Shown: positions 44,512 through 58,366, counted from the stretch's first letter. The stretch is 64,000 nt of DNA from Jaltomata sinuosa (GCA_003996215.1 QJPP01005202.1:1-64000), one strand, 5' to 3'. Program-made: numbers and translations. Notes: generated from the sequence alone by a model not told the origin.

Positions 44512-45200
44512 AAATTCTAGCTCTATCTGTCGCACGTCCATATGCTACTCGCCCAGCTATGACAGAGACGGAGCAGAAGGAATTAGCCATATTTCTGAGA
44601 TTAGCTCTACTTAGATTTGTGGGTACTCCTGGTCAGGATCCACCTGATTTTATTACTATATGTGAGGAGATGCTACATCATTTGGGTTTTGGATACCCAC
44701 GGAGTTGGGTATACTACTTATCAATTGGAGGGCCCAACTAAGTTGTGGTAGAGGTCCCAGGTTTCTTGCAGACCATCTTCGTCTCCTCCATGATCTTGGT
44801 CAGAGTTCTATAAGGCTTTTATGGCCAAGTTTCTACCCTAAAGTGACCGTGATCATCGTAGAGAGCAGTTTACCAGACTTATGCAGGGTTTTATGATCGT
44901 ATCTGAGTGTAAGACTCACTTCCACCATCTCTCTATATTTGGGGTAATGATCATGCCTACAAAGCCCAAAAGAGTCTGTAGGTTTGTTTGGGGTTGCAGA
45001 CAGAGCTTAGACAGCCAGCCAAAATATTAGTTGCGGGTGGTCGATCATTTCAGGCTATCGCAGATTATGCCCATACCATAGAGGATTTGCACCGTCATGA
45101 TCCTGGGGCTAGGGATAAGAGGACCGGTCACTAGGGCGGCTACAGTGGTTCCCATAAAAGTGGTAGAGGTTCAGGCCAGTGGGGTCGAGGTTTATGTTGT
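44512..45200 (+). pseudogene. gag fragment of gypsy element G
   Basis: In frame from about 44512, the sequence reads YATRPAMTETEQKELAIFLR, then PPDFITICEEMLHHLGFGYP. Further on, with shifts, come MQGFMIVSECKTHFHHLSIF and GGRSFQAIADYAHTIEDLHR. I recognise this order from Ty3/gypsy gag proteins of the Tekay/Del group, whose tail then becomes Gly/Ser/Arg-rich (near 45130-45190). It starts exactly after the CACTA terminus, so its N-terminus was lost there. Stops and frameshifts are frequent. Confidence 0.65.
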
Positions 45201-46379
45201 ACTGCTTTATTCAGTATGGGTGTACTACTTGTTCTTTACACATTAGGTTCCTGAGAGGGCTGAGATTTAGTATTATTTTGCATAGAGTTGGTCCGTGAAA
45301 GGCCGTGTTAGTGTGCTTAAGTGACAAGGTGGTTTTTCTGTGAACCGGGATCGTAGGTTATTAGCGTAGATGATGTCCTAGGAATCCTTGTTTGGTCTGG
45401 GTTATGTAAAAAGGATATATGTTTGTTGTCACTGAGAATTGTTAATGTCAGTTAGACTTGTTATGTTTGGTTGATGAGCTAAGAAAGAGACTCATAGTCA
45501 GGTTATAATATTGGTTGTTGTTACTTGTCAAGTATGGCCCTGGGGGTCATTGGGGCAGTTTTGTACTAGTAGGTGGCGGTATGACGGGTGCAGTCTACGT
45601 CACTAAGTAGTGGAGTTTACTCTGGGTTGTTGAGTCATAATGGTTGACTCAGGTAAGGAAATGGTAGTCCGGGTATTGACATAGATGTTGACAATGGTTA
45701 AGGTAACTTGGAAAGTCTAAAGGTTAGTGTGACTTGGGAAGTCTAGGTGACAAGTGTGACTTGGGAAGTCTAGGTGATAAGTGTGACTTGGGAAGTCTAG
45801 GTGATAAGTGTGACTTGGTAAGTCTAGGTGTCAACGTGACTTAGGAAGTCTAAGGGATAGGCAGGCTTGGGTTGACATTGTGATTTGGTAAGGTGAATGT
45901 TGAAGGGTTGAGTATTGTAATAAATTGTGAATTCCCTTGATTTCTTATATGATGGTATGAGTGGATTTGGGTCGACTGATGATGCTTACTAGTACGTGTG
46001 TTTATACTGATTCTACTCTTAAAATACCTTTTTGGGTATAGTATGGTTGCAGGATTGGTGATGTTTCATAGGTATACAATGATGGGAATCTCCAGCAGCT
46101 TCTACTTCTTGCTTGTATGGTGGAAGTTGTGTCTTCTTTTATTTTAGTATCACTCTTGTAGTAGCTCTTGTACCGGCATAGACTAGGTTCTAGGGAGGGC
46201 TGTTATCAAATTATAAAAGGTTTTTTCTGCATATCTTTTGAACGTTTTAATGTATTAAAAAGGCTTATTTCATGATTTATTTCTTTTTCACATTACCTAT
46301 TGGTTCAGGTTGTAAGGGTTCTCCTATCTAGGTGGATTAGAATAGGTGCCCGCACAGCCCGGTAGTTGGGGCGTGACAA
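45201..46379 (+). repeat. Probable LTR of element G, with 27-bp minisatellite
   Basis: The stretch is non-coding and ends with GGTAGTTGGGGCGTGACAAC, the kind of terminus gypsy LTRs show before a primer site. The start is not clear. At 45705-45863 about six copies of a 26-27-base unit (core GACTTGGGAAGTCTAGGTGA) stand in tandem. Their starts are at 45705, 45731, 45758, 45785, 45812 and 45838. Confidence 0.45.
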
Positions 46380-46550
46380 CAAAATATCTTTAACTCTTAT
46401 TGAATAGGAATAGACTTTAAATCTAGTATTCATCCCACTCGTAAGCAGTTTCTCCCCATTCTTGGTGCAATTCGACTCCAATCTTGTTTGGTTTTCTATA
46501 TTTGCAAACGACTGTGATACATCATCTGAAAGTGTATGTTGAGCATATCA
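46380..46550 (+). repeat. Remnant of the 5' LTR of element F
   Basis: The last part of an Athila/Tat-like LTR is visible. It has a CAATTCGACTCCAATCTTG block, and the end TGAGCATATCA at 46550 matches the end GAGCATTATCA of the 3' LTR of F (52530). The first 1.3 kb are missing. The primer site expected after it has decayed beyond recognition. Confidence 0.5.
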
Positions 46551-46639
46551 AATAGGGTATGAAAGCTTACTATTGATGGTTCTTATGATTAGGCCGTTCT
46601 GTTCTCTCACACATTTGTTTGTTTTAGCTGTGGAATAGT

Positions 46640-48130
46640 TCTATGATTGTACATGAAACAACCAAGCAAGCACAAGCTACATAAGTTAGTGCAGAAGGAG
46701 AAGTTGTCGTTTCTCAAGCAACTCTATAACAGATTGAACCAGAAGAAGAGGTCCATATATTTGCTGACCTAAGCTGGGAAATGGACTATGCTAATGCCAT
46801 AGTGCCACCTAGTGTATGCTATTGCTTTAAAGGTGGATGCCAACATTTGAAAATGCTCAAGGCTGAGGGGGTATTTCAAAATTCTACAGACAATAACTCC
46901 TATCCACACTAGAAAAATTTCATTGGGGTGTGTGTAATTCATAAGCAAGATAATGTCCCTGACGAAGCTATTAGACTGAGGGTATTCAAGTACTCCCTCA
47001 CTAAAGAAGAACAAACATGGATCCACAGCTTGCCGCAAGAATCCATCACCACATGCGTGGAGTTAGTGAACATATTCATAAAGAATTGATTCCTTCCAAG
47101 CAAGAATGTTGAATTAAGAAACAATATCTTTAACTATAAATCAGTACTTGTGGAGAAACTATATAAAATATGGGAGAGGTTTACGCATTATATCCAAAAG
47201 TCTCTAAATCATGCATTTCTAGAAAAAAAATTTAGAAAATTCTAATGGGTCTTGATGCTTTTAACCAATCTGTAGCCAACAATGTTTATGGGGGTTGTAT
47301 TATGTACAAGTCTTATGTCTGTGTAAGCGAGATAATGGATAGAGTGATAAGGCACAACTTTGAATGATATTGATCAAACAATAATGATAATATTTCTTAT
47401 TGTAACTCTGCATTCACTTCAATTATGAATAAAATCATGAAAAAGATCAAGTAATCTCTAGTGTGGCAACAAACATAGACCTGTTGACCACGAAGTTTGT
47501 GAAAAGTTATCTAAAAAGGGTTAAAGTAGTCAAAGATTTGCAGGTTATGTCCAAAGTAAATTATGCTCAATAGATAATGCAATATTCAAAAGCTCCTCCA
47601 ATGCATTTTGAGGAAGCTAATTTTGTGAACAATGCTCAGAATGAATATAGACACCAAAACATCCAAGGTTAGAACTAACAGAGTCAATAGAGACAAAAAC
47701 TACAAGGTCAAGGTAATCAAATTAAAATTAAAGGAAACTACAAGAATATCAATAATTTCATAAATAGGAGCACAATTCATTACTTCCCTCCTATAGGAAA
47801 GAGATCTACCTCATAGCAACGAAACAATCCTTTTCATGAGCAACACAACTCTAAACTGGAAATATGCTTCAGAATTTTTTGCAAAATCAAGAATGATAGA
47901 TGTAAAAATCGCCCCATATTTGAGATGATAAGCTCCCATACTGCCTCTATTCAAAATCTTGAAAATTAAAATAAGAGACATCTCAAGAGAGAAAAACCTA
48001 CCTCAAAAGGAAAACATTCAAGCAACATTTAATCCAAAAAGAAGTGGAAGTGGGTCATTAGCTCATTGACTGTAAATCACTTTCTCGGAGTAGCAGTTTT
48101 CTCCTAGAATAGGTAGAAAAGTCAGAAGCT
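46640..48130 (+). pseudogene. gag of element F
   Basis: The plus-strand sequence reads VPPSVCYCFKGGCQHLKMLK, then FIGVCVIHKQDNVPDEAIRL, RVFKYSLTKEEQTWIHSLPQ and a WERFTHYIQKSLNHAF block: the core of Ty3/gypsy gag (retrotrans_gag fold). A Gln/Asn-rich tail follows near 47580-47760 (PPMHFEEANFVNNAQNEYRH). Stops (for example near 46910 and 47087) break the frame. Minus-strand open frames here (46769-47124) are shadows. Confidence 0.75.
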
Positions 48131-48424
48131 ATCAAACCAGTTGTAGTTGCTAAAAAGAGAGTTGTTGGTACAACTGATGTGCAAGAAGGAAGTAGTTCAA
48201 TGGATGAGGAAGAAGTTATGGAGGTTCAAAAACATTTTCCACCTTTTCCAAAGCATGTCCTTCCCTTTCCTCAAAGAATTATTAAGAAGGCAAAAGAAGC
48301 CACTACCAAAATGTAAACTAAAGTTCTGAAATAGGTTGTACCAAATATCCCATTCTTGCATGCTATATATGAAATTCATGGGATCACTATGTTTCTGACA
48401 ACTATTCTTACCAAGTAAAATGGC

Positions 48425-49027
48425 ATGCAAGAAGAAGATATTAAGATTACTTACTCGATTAGTTCTGTTGTTTGTTCAGATGAAGTAAAAAAGAAGGAAG
48501 ATCTAGGAAATTTCACCATTAATTGTTCCATTGATCATCATGATTTTAATATAGCCTTATATGATAATAGTTCTAGCATCATCATGATGCCATTGGCTAT
48601 CTACAAGTAGTCTGAGCTAATCCGGTGTAGACCTGTGAGCATGCTATTGCAAATGGCTAATAAAATTATAAGGAAACCCATTAGAGAAGTTTATGATGTG
48701 TTAATAAAGGTGAGTAAGTTTACTTTACCAGCTGACTTTGTCATCCTAGATTGTGTTGTTAACAAAGAGATCATTTTTATTATTGGGAGACCTTTTCTGG
48801 CAAACAAAAGAGCTCTAACCAATTCAAAAAACAACAAAATAAAATTTCAAGTTAGGGGTAATGAGGTGGCCTTTAGAACGGGAAGAGATTTTCAAATCTC
48901 GAGGGCCTATGCAACAATCTCTATGATCAAAATAATTGAAGAAGTGGAAAAAGATCCTCACCTAGACCAACATGTTACAAATGTGAGACAGATCATCTCT
49001 GCATCATTGAATAATTTTGAGATATGA
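48425..49027 (+). pseudogene. Aspartic protease of element F
   Basis: The first frame (to 48610) reads KKEDLGNFTINCSIDHHDFN and ALYDNSSSIIMMPLAIYK. The second (48635-49027) continues MANKIIRKPIREVYDVLIKV, FTLPADFVILDCVVN and IIGRPFLANKRAL. The active-site block reads D-N-S-S where element B has D-L-G-A, so the catalytic Gly is lost. A TAG at 48608-48610 splits the domain. The order and blocks match protease of element B on the other strand. Confidence 0.75.
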
Positions 49028-51031
49028 AAGATAATGGAACTACTTCAAAAATAAAAATATGTGGTCAATAAGAAAGATGGTAAAGGAAATCCCAACTTGT
49101 CATGCTATCCCGATTTGAATTGATGAGATCATAACTTTTATCGTGTCATGATATTTAATCAAGCAATACTTGGGAGGAAACCCAAGCTACTTTTTTGATT
49201 TTTTCTTTTTATCCTTTTACTTTATAGAATAGACTTTTTGTTTATAATGTGCTATGGTGCAGATCTTAAAAGAATAGGGAAGTATCATATGGAAGTTTCA
49301 TAAAACAAGATTTGAAAAAATTTGCCAAAAAATAATTCCCTAATGTTTTTCACGGAGATTAGTACGGTCTACATTTGGACCCATGGATGAATGCATTGCC
49401 ACATGTTTAGGAAACAAACACATGGTCTAGGTAAGAAACACACAAGACGTGAATGGAATAACGATCCAATTCACAGTCATGGATCCAACTTAAACCAGGC
49501 TAAGGCAATGGACCTTATGCTAGCTATGTTTTGGAACTTAAGTTTCATTCGCGACCATAGATAAGTTCATAAATTAGGAATGGGTATTAAATAAAAAAAA
49601 CCAACCCCACCTTTTAGTCTCACCTTTTAAAATTCCCATCTTTCCCTCTCCCTTCAATTTTTGTAAAAGGTACTCTTCACTTTCCTTCCTCTATATCTAA
49701 ACTCTTTCACACACACATACACTCTCTTGTACTCTCTCCCTTAAATCCCCATTGATCTTTCTCCATTCCCCCTCTCTATCATGTTTGCATGTACACCACC
49801 ACCACCACTTCCAAATATGCTCATGCTCTCAAAGATGGAGGTGGGATTTTTACCTAATCTTTCTGCCAAAGTGAAAAACAAAGGTGTTAATTAATCTTTG
49901 TGATGGTCTACTTCTATTAATGGCATCGAGAAAAGTGAAAAATCCCTTTGTTCCTTAAATGTAAGGTATGTTCGATAATAAAAGAATGCAATCCTTTCAT
50001 TTTTCATAGATCTTGACAATTCTAGAGAACGAGGCTACTATAGGGTTGTGGGTAATGGTTGTGTTGTAAAAATTGGGAATTTCACTTATGGGTGTGTGGT
50101 TCTATTGAAAAAGACAACTTCTACGCTTTGTAGATCCCATCTATGGTTGTTAAAGTTAGTTTTTCTCAGTATAAAGTGCTTGAAAATGGAGTCGACATGT
50201 ACGATTCAATCAAATGAGCAATAATCAAAAGAAAGAATAGGTGCTATGAAACAAAAGGTGATACAGGGAGTTTCGAATGATCATGAATGAAAAGGAGAAG
50301 CTTGGGTTGTGTGAGGGAGAAATAAGGTGAAGTCAAGTCAAAAATGTGAGCGGTGTTTGAAATGATAAAAAATAGCATTAGGATGGTGTAGTCACTTGAA
50401 CCATTTGCAAATCCTCACCTTAGCCCTAGAAAACTTCGTAAACCGCAAGTCCTTTGTGATTCTAAGCTTGGCCATCCTACATTAGTGGCAATTTATATAA
50501 AGGGAAAGCCTATGGGTCGACATGTGTGCACTTGAACTTCCTTGGGAGAGTGAGAGTCTTTTTGGTTCTCCTACAATCCCTTTGTTTGTGTATTGTATGA
50601 TTGTAAGTGGGATTCTCGGTGAGTGGCATCAAGCACTCGACTTGAACATGAAGTCTTTATTTCAATTGAGAGGAATGAATGAGACAAGTTGTGTGGCAAA
50701 TCTCGAGACAAACCTTGATGGTCAATGCCAATGACTTAAGAATTTTTGTATCTTGTTTTGATTGTCAAAATTCCCTTGATTTTAAATGAGAAATGAAGTC
50801 CTTTTGAAAAACGTTTTGAAATGATCTATTGCCTTGATGATGTGGTGGTTCAAAATTGTGATGAGCACAATAGTTGAGTCTTTTGTTTAGTCTTTTTGTT
50901 TGTTATTTTTCTTAGTTTTCTTTTTTGAATAGAGTAATCTTTGGTGCCTTGATTGAGTTCTAGAGCATAATTCATTCCTTACCTTGTGAGTATCTTGCTT
51001 TAGGGCAAGCAATAGTTCAAGTTTGGGGGTT
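49028..51031 (+). other. Post-protease junction motif and 3' leader of element F, no pol
   Basis: About 115 bases after the protease frame ends, the motif GTGTCATGATATTTAATCAA and ACTTGGGAGGAAACCCAAG (49143-49186) appears, as in element B. No RT, RNase H or integrase lies between it and the LTR. The last 340 bases match the tails of B and C and end in the polypurine tract AGTTTGGGGGTT at 51020-51031. The open frame 50522-50734 shows no family resemblance. Confidence 0.6.
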
Positions 51032-52530
51032 TGATAAGTCTGTAATCTACCAACTTATTGGGCCTTTATTCATGAATTATTGCTATGTTTTGATTAAATT
51101 TAGAGGTTCTTATGGACTTTATTGTTGTCTATACATGTACTTTTGATCAAAGATAGAAAAAAAAGGAAATGGACCCAAAAGGAGCCAAAAATGAGTGAAG
51201 TGTGAAGTGAGAAAACAAGAATAGTATTCTGCTGAGAGATGTAGTGCTCGTGCGACACACACTTACCATGGTGCAGAACGCATCATCCACTGCATGGAGG
51301 TGAAAGTTAACTGAAGAATATGTTAAGGGGTGCGGTCGGAGTGTGAGCGCACAATGCCTGGTGTGAATCGAACATCACTTCGCATGATCTCCCAAAGTTG
51401 GCTGAGTCACTGGTTCACTGAAGAGGGTGTGCAACGTGCACAAGCTAATGTGCAAACCCCATGTCGCACTGCATACCACCCGAGGGGCATTTTTGTACAT
51501 TTTTATGTGATGTTTTGGGAATGTTCAAAAACTCATTTTAGGCATATTTTTAAAGAGTTCATCTAGCACTGAGTATTAGAAGGATATTCTTAGCTTCGTG
51601 AACAAGTTTTCCTTTCTAATAACAAGAATAGGGTTTCATCAATTCCTTCTTCCCAATTCTTAGAACCACCATTTGTGTACAAATTGAGCTTGGATATTGA
51701 GACATTTAGCTTGAATGGAAAGGAAATTGAACTACTCATTCGGTATACCTCTTTCCTTAAGTATGAGTAGCTAAACTTCTTAACTAGGGATGTGTTTATA
51801 ATGGGTACTTGATGAATGGGTGTGGCTGTTGCTAATACTTGTTTATAAATGCTTATTTGACATGGGTCTAGTGATTTCACCATATTTTAAGTCTAAAATT
51901 GGTGGTTGCAAACATTGATTTTTCTTACTTTGTTATGGTGTTTCTTGAAAGAGAATTTCATAACTTCGGATGTGAAATTACAAGTTGGAACTTGGGCTTC
52001 CATTTAGATTGAGTCTAGAAATAGCTCATATAGACAGAAACACCCACTTAAGGGTCTAAAAAAAGCTAGAAATAGTATGACCTCCCCAAACATATCTGTG
52101 TTGTTTTTATTGCCTAATCAATAGTGCTTGAGCTAAAGCTATTGGACATATGGTTGTTGATCGAGAGATAAACAACCATATTTAAAACTAAGGCTACTTA
52201 TGTCGATTAGCATAAATTTTCATGAATAAGTATCCACCCTATCCCATGTTCGATAACCATTTGACGCACATCCCTAGTTGTCCTCTCTATTGTCTACACC
52301 CTGCTTTAGTTTATTGTTTTGTTTATTGAATTGCAAAATTGTGATAGATTCCTAATTCCTCCCTTTTTTATTATTACACACTCTCGTTGTGAACTCTGTT
52401 TTACAATCGCCTAAGCTAAGCTCTAAATTCTCTGTAGGATCAACCTTGATATCCGTTGGGAACTATAAATATGTTTTGCTCTGATGATCACTGATACCTC
52501 CTAGTAGGAGAGTACGTTTGAGCATTATCA
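51032..52530 (+). repeat. 3' LTR of element F
   Basis: This is a 1.50-kb LTR from TGATAAGTCTGTAATCTACC to GAGCATTATCA. It is closest in its end sequence to the A1 LTR (2852-4161, inverse). It contains a variable word region at about 51240-51490 (GTGCGACACACAC, TGCAACGTGCACAAG) at the place where B has CACAGGTG words. Open frames inside are not genes. Confidence 0.8.
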
Positions 52531-55284
52531 TCCTTCCAGGCCTCGGTATCCAGCATCGCTACGTGTGCTAGCCTCCCCTAGCGCAAGCACGCCTGCACCT
52601 CTATGGCCACTCCTACGCCTAGGCGTGGCAGCTATATAGCTGTCCCTTCTTTTAAATTTCAAGCTCTCTCCACCATCTTCCTTAAGCGTTTCTCCATTGA
52701 TAACAAGCTCCAAAACCCTCCATATTCCACTTGATCATTCCTTCACCTTGGATGCTTATATATTTCCAGTCCATGTTTGTTCTTCTCTTCTTAAATTTGT
52801 AAGTTTTCTTGTTAATTTCCAGTAAATTCAATTAATTTTCCCTTTTTAATCCCCTTAGTTTATGGGCTGTTTGAGCCTTATTTTATGGTCCGTTTCCGCT
52901 CAATTTTGGAGGATGAACTCCCGAGAATGTGGGTAACATTATGTTATTTTTCATTTTTGGCTTCAGGTTGTGGGCCCATGGGTGTGCTTGTGACCCAAAT
53001 TTTAACTCGGCTATATGTTTAGCAATATGGGTATTGTTAGTCTTATTGTAATGCGTAGATTAACTTCTTGATAGCATGATTGCTTTTTGGGACTTCTCAA
53101 AGTGGTTCGGACTTGGACATCATCATTCCAGTAGCTTATTATTGGATGACAGGTAGGTTATGGTCTTCTCCATATTAGACTTTACTTATATAGGCTATAA
53201 TTATACTAATTAGCATCCTTGGGTTGGGGTTGGAACCCCATACCTTGTCCGCTTCTTCATATACATCTTATTTTCGCTCTTATGGTTGTAGTATTCATTG
53301 TAGTCGGTAGTATTACCCTTGTGATCCTATGTGGCCTTGTATTTGACTTTGGACCATTAATGGTGGGTTATTTGGTAATGTCTGTGAGCCCCTAAAATTG
53401 ATGTTCGATTGTAAGTGCTTCTTCTTTGTGTTGTATAGTGATTAGAGCCTGTAGAGGGCCGATAGGTTAATTGTGAGATATTGGACAGTTATTTGCATTT
53501 GGCATACCATTATCATGCATATAAGGAGATTTTTGCATATTTTATTATTGATATGGCTATGGGACAACTATAAATGGTTTTCTTAATCTTGCAAGGCCTC
53601 GAGGGCCCATTTTTGATAAAATAGGTTATAAAAGGTTTAGAACTGATTTTTCATGGATCTTCTTGGGGTAAAAGAGTTTAAAGGAGGATTTTATCACCCA
53701 TTTTCATACTATTGCTAGACTCTGTTGAGCTAGAGTGCTAGACATGTTTTACTACTGGTTTAAAATTATACTAAACCCGGTCGAGCTGAGCATCAAACTT
53801 GTTTTACTACTGTTCTAGACTCGGTTATGACCGGGCACCCAAATTGGATTTTTGAGACTTTGATGTACCATTTTAGATCTTGAGAGACTCCGAGAATGTA
53901 TTTTGAGACTTCGGTTAGTAGTTTATATCTGGATCCACTCTGAACAATTATATTAAGATTCTGAGCTTTAATATGTGATCGAGGACCTCCATGGACCTTG
54001 CCAATCCAGACCAGGGGCTACGTGCTAAGTGTGCTAGAAGAGGGGTATACAGTATAAGTTGGGGTATATGGGGGAATCCCTTCCATGGATCCTACCTACT
54101 GGGCCTATCGACATCAGATGAGGTATATACGGTACGATAGTTACACTTGGTTTTCACATTATTGCATCATATCATTCATTTGTGTATGATTCCACCCTTG
54201 TTTGTTGTTTGCAGAGTGTACGCTCTGGTAGTATAGGATGCTGGAGGGTTTATCTTCACTTGTATGTGTTCCTCGGGTGTATGGGCACATGTTGGACTGT
54301 AGGTAGACTTATTATTATCCTATTGTAGTACTGATTCTTATTTTTGTTACATTGGGGGTTCTTATTCGATGTTTTTCACTTGGGAGTTGTGTTATATATA
54401 CTTCTAGTTTACTTTATGATCACGATTGGGTATCAACTGATTATTCCTGATTTGAGAGTTGTATTATTGGCATGTTTTAGTTAGTAGAATTGGGTTTCAA
54501 GTATGAGCACGTTTATTTGCTTTCCTTCCTTCCCTTTTACTTGAGGTTACCGATATACCTCCTATTATCCTAAAACTCTCATCATATATATTATTATTGC
54601 AAGGACCCCAACTGCATTCTTCTATCCTTCACATATGTTCTGTGATCCATATATTTCCAGCAGCTAGTGGAGCATGATTGTTTTCTCCTTGTATTCTTTC
54701 TATTCTATCTTCCATGTACTTATTCATTGCTTCTGTGACTAATTTCTTGGCTTTCTGCTATTTATTTCTTTTATATATTGTAAGTGCTCAGTCGGCCTAT
54801 GATGCCTACTTGGTACCCGTTGCTTTGTAATTGGTGCTCATACTACACTATGCATCATCCTAGTGCATATACTAGTGTGGGACATCACCGCTAATTCATG
54901 GATACTTGTTTGGAGTGCTTTTAGATCATTCGAAACCGAGGGTGAGCTCCTAGTAATCAGAGCTTAGCTTTTATCTCCTATTTTGTATTATGTTCTCTTT
55001 TGTAATTCAGAGACACATGTATATATTCTTTTGGACCTTATTGTACTTTGTTTATGTAGTAGTGATTCTTATACTTTGATACCAGGTCATGGGATTGTTT
55101 ATCTTTCCTATATATATTCGAGTTGCTTTATTCTCTACTTTTATCTCTTGTTTCCGCCTATATATATCATTCTCCCGCATGCTTGTCAGAGAGTAGCTTA
55201 TTACTAACTATTTTGGGCTACGAGAATTGCTATACCTATAGGGGGTTTTAGGTGTCATCATGACCTAAGAATCAGATCATGACA
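52531..55284 (+). repeat. LTR E3, 5'-truncated gypsy LTR
   Basis: This is homologous to the LTRs at 55896 and 58847. The GCGCAAGCACGCCTGCACC region near 52577 corresponds to about 59470-59580. The CAGTCGGCCTATGATGCCTA block at 54790 has counterparts at 57880 and 61365. The end GATCATGACA is at 55284. Its first 600 bases or so are missing because element F abuts at 52530. The expected initiator-Met primer site after it is not recognisable (CTGATGCCATTTG). Confidence 0.65.
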
Positions 55285-55895
55285 ACTGATGCCATTTGTC
55301 ATTGAATCATTTTATTATGCAACTTTAGGTTTTCAGGTTCGTGATCAGACACTTCAGTAGGCTTCATCTCCTCAGCTTTGGGTGAGTCTCATTATTTCCA
55401 GAGGACTTAGTCTATAGTATAGTTCAATAGACTATTTATTTACATAAATGTATAATATAGTTCAATAGTCTATTTATTTACATAAATGTAGACTGGAGGT
55501 TTTGACCAGGTAAACAATATTAACTATGTCAGTAGAGGTTTCATAAATAGTTAGTTGGTTTGTTCAGTTTTATATTTTAGAATTTAGTTTGAATATAAAT
55601 TTTATCATTTTTATTAGACCATTTTCATGATTTAAAGTATGAATTTTATTACATGATCATTCAGAGCTTCCGCTTATATTTTTCCAGTGTTAGTTATAGT
55701 AGTATGTCAGGCCAAGCATACGTTCATGCAAGCAATAGCGTCTGGTCCCATTCACATCCAAGGTCTAGGATCGAGACATGAAAATTTTGGTATTAGGACA
55801 TAACGTTCAAGTGTACAAGGGAGTCTATAAACTTATATACATAGGATATCTATATGGTTGTGAGGGTCCCACTTCTATAAATGAGGGACTGCATA
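55285..55895 (+). other. Interval between LTR E3 and LTR E1, with 38-bp tandem duplication
   Basis: No gene is supported. At 55415-55490 a 38-base unit (AGTTCAATAGACTATTTATT, then TACATAAATGTA) stands twice in tandem with two differences. The rest may be element leader sequence or old target DNA. Confidence 0.45.
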
Positions 55896-58366
55896 TGTAA
55901 TGACCCATCTGGTCATTTTCACTTTTTGTGCATTTTTACTATTTTGACCCTCCCCATAGCTTCTACACTACTTATTTGACTTGCTGGGATGCATAGAGCA
56001 TTATTCGAGGTATTTGGTTGGGTTTTAGAAGATCTTCCCTATTTTGGAACTCTTAAAGTTCAGATATTTGACTTTGGTCAACATTCTGAGTAAACACGCT
56101 AGAATAAGAAATATGTCAGCACCGTTAGCTCTAAAATGTGGATTTTGGGCTAGTGGGACCTTTGGTTTATATCCCAAAGCTTTCAGAATCATTTTTAGTA
56201 ATTGGATGGTTTTATGAAAAAATGAAAAAGTGTTGACTTTCGCCAATATTTCATCAAGATAATATATTTTGGTCATTTCTATGATTCCATTGAGTCTAGA
56301 ATATCGGTACTAGTTGGGTAGAATATTTAGTTTGTGTTCACGAGATTCAGAAGAAATCCCAAGGGTCAATTTTGAGTTACTTATGGACTTGCCATTTTGC
56401 TTGTTTTCCCCAGTAGGTGCAGGTCACTTTCCTCTTCGCGTTTGTGAGGGGACCACAATGTTCACAGACTGATGTTTGTGGTGGGTCCATTGCATTCACA
56501 AATAAGGGTCATCAAGACCCAGTCCTATTTCCTCTCTGTGTTGGAGGGGAGTGTTGCGTTTGCGAGCTTGCATTTTTGCTAAGCCCTCGCGTACGCGATA
56601 AAGGACCCCTGGCAGTATATAATCCCTCTACGTCATTTTTTCACCATTTATCTCCAAAATTTTATACCTTGAGCTTTGGGAAGCAATTCTTGGTGGATTT
56701 TTCATCCACACTAAAGTTGTATAATTTTTTTGTACTCCCTTACATTTTTTCTATTAGTATTACACATGTATTAGTCTCTTATTTTTCAATTCGTAGATTA
56801 AGCTTCCATTTGATCATAGTAGATTTTGGGCTATTTTTAGCGCCAAATTAATTCATATTTGGACTCAACATTTGGGCATGGGTTTATGACCCTATAGGGA
56901 ATGGAGTTATGAAATTTATTTTATTTTTGTCGATAAGCCCCAAGGGTCGATCTTTGACCCAATTTTTGGCCCAATTATTATAATATTGTTATTGGTGGTT
57001 TTAGTCCCATATTGACATGTAGAATATCTTTGTAATAGCGTGGCAATGACCCAAGGCACTCTGGTAGGGAAAGTCTCCCTTGTGATGGTTTGAAGTTGTC
57101 GTTCAACTTAGAGGTAGGTTACTATTTCTTTTCTTTAGACTTACCTTGGTTAGATAGTATATTTTATATGTTTCGTGAATGTTAGGGTGACTTTCTAGGT
57201 AGAATTAGATTATGATGAGTTTCTGAATAAACAACCTATTTCAAGGACCTTAGACACGTTTTCCTTCATATGTCTTAGTTTAGGCTGCCTTCTATCATGT
57301 TAGGATTAGATTATGGAATCCTTAGGTATTCTTAGAGGAGGATTTCATGGTAGAGTAACGTCCTTTGATTAGTTTAAACTTTTTTTACTTCACTTTCTAT
57401 TTTCGTTCCTTATATAATAAGATTAAGGGTCTGAGGCCGTGGTTTTGGATTGGTTGGATTCTAGGTTACTATGTTTGTGGTGTGGAGGGTGATTTACCCT
57501 AATTTTGTATGCACTCATATTCATTTATATGTGTTCCTTAGCTGCCGCGCATACAATCATACATTCATATAAATGGATCATGGTATGATTTGGAGGAAAA
57601 TATTGCATTTTTGATTCTAAAAAGAGATTATACAACCTTTACTACATTTTTGGATTTCGGAAAGGAATATATGATTTTATAAATGATTTTCTGATTTAGA
57701 AAGGTTGTAACACTTTTATACTCTATCCGAGAGATGATTAGTGATCTTTTTCCTCTGAGCTTGGTCGGCCTATGATGTGACTAGACTTAGTTTAGTTTAT
57801 CCTTGATATGACTAGACATCTAGATTGCTCCCGATAGCTTGTTTACTTTTATGTCTCTTATATTGTATATTATCCTCTGAGCTTGATCGGCCTATGATGC
57901 CTACTGAGTACTTTATGTTTTGGTTCTCATACTACACATCTACATCTTTTTCTGATGTAGAACCTAGTACAAGTCACCCCCGTTGATCCTCTGCTCATCC
58001 ATAGACTATTGCTATTCAAATTACGGTAAGTTGTTGGCATCCAGAGATTTACTGCTTCCCTTCTTGTACTTATTGTCTTTATTTTGATTTTTGGTAGACA
58101 ATTGTATACCTGTATTGCCTTATTCTCATAATTTTAGAGGCTCTTATACTGGTGACACCAGGTCTTGGGCGGTTCTTTATATATATATATTGTCTTTCTT
58201 AGTTTCCTTTGGGCCAAATTGTATATTCTTTGCTATTATGTATATATTTATACTTATGGCCCGTTCATCTCATTATTCTACTTCTGTAATATTTATGTTT
58301 GCCTTTATTTCTAGTTTTTGTTTTGGTATAGTTGGCACCATCATGGCTAGATTTTGGGTCGTGACA
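55896..58366 (+). repeat. LTR E1 (gypsy, 2.47 kb)
   Basis: It starts TGTAATGACCCATCTGGTC and ends GGGTCGTGACA, followed after three bases by a perfect initiator-Met primer site. A probable transcription region near the end contains a (TA)n run (58180-58190). Open frames in it (56417-56851, 58091-58423 and others) are LTR sequence. Confidence 0.8.

Noticed and set aside
45705..45863. Regular repeats reminiscent of a CRISPR array
   Set aside because: The units are directly abutting with no unique spacers. It is a minisatellite in plant repeat DNA.
56417..56851. 144-codon ORF in LTR E1
   Set aside because: It lies wholly within an LTR, is not kept in LTR E2, and its composition is low-complexity and hydrophobic without motifs.
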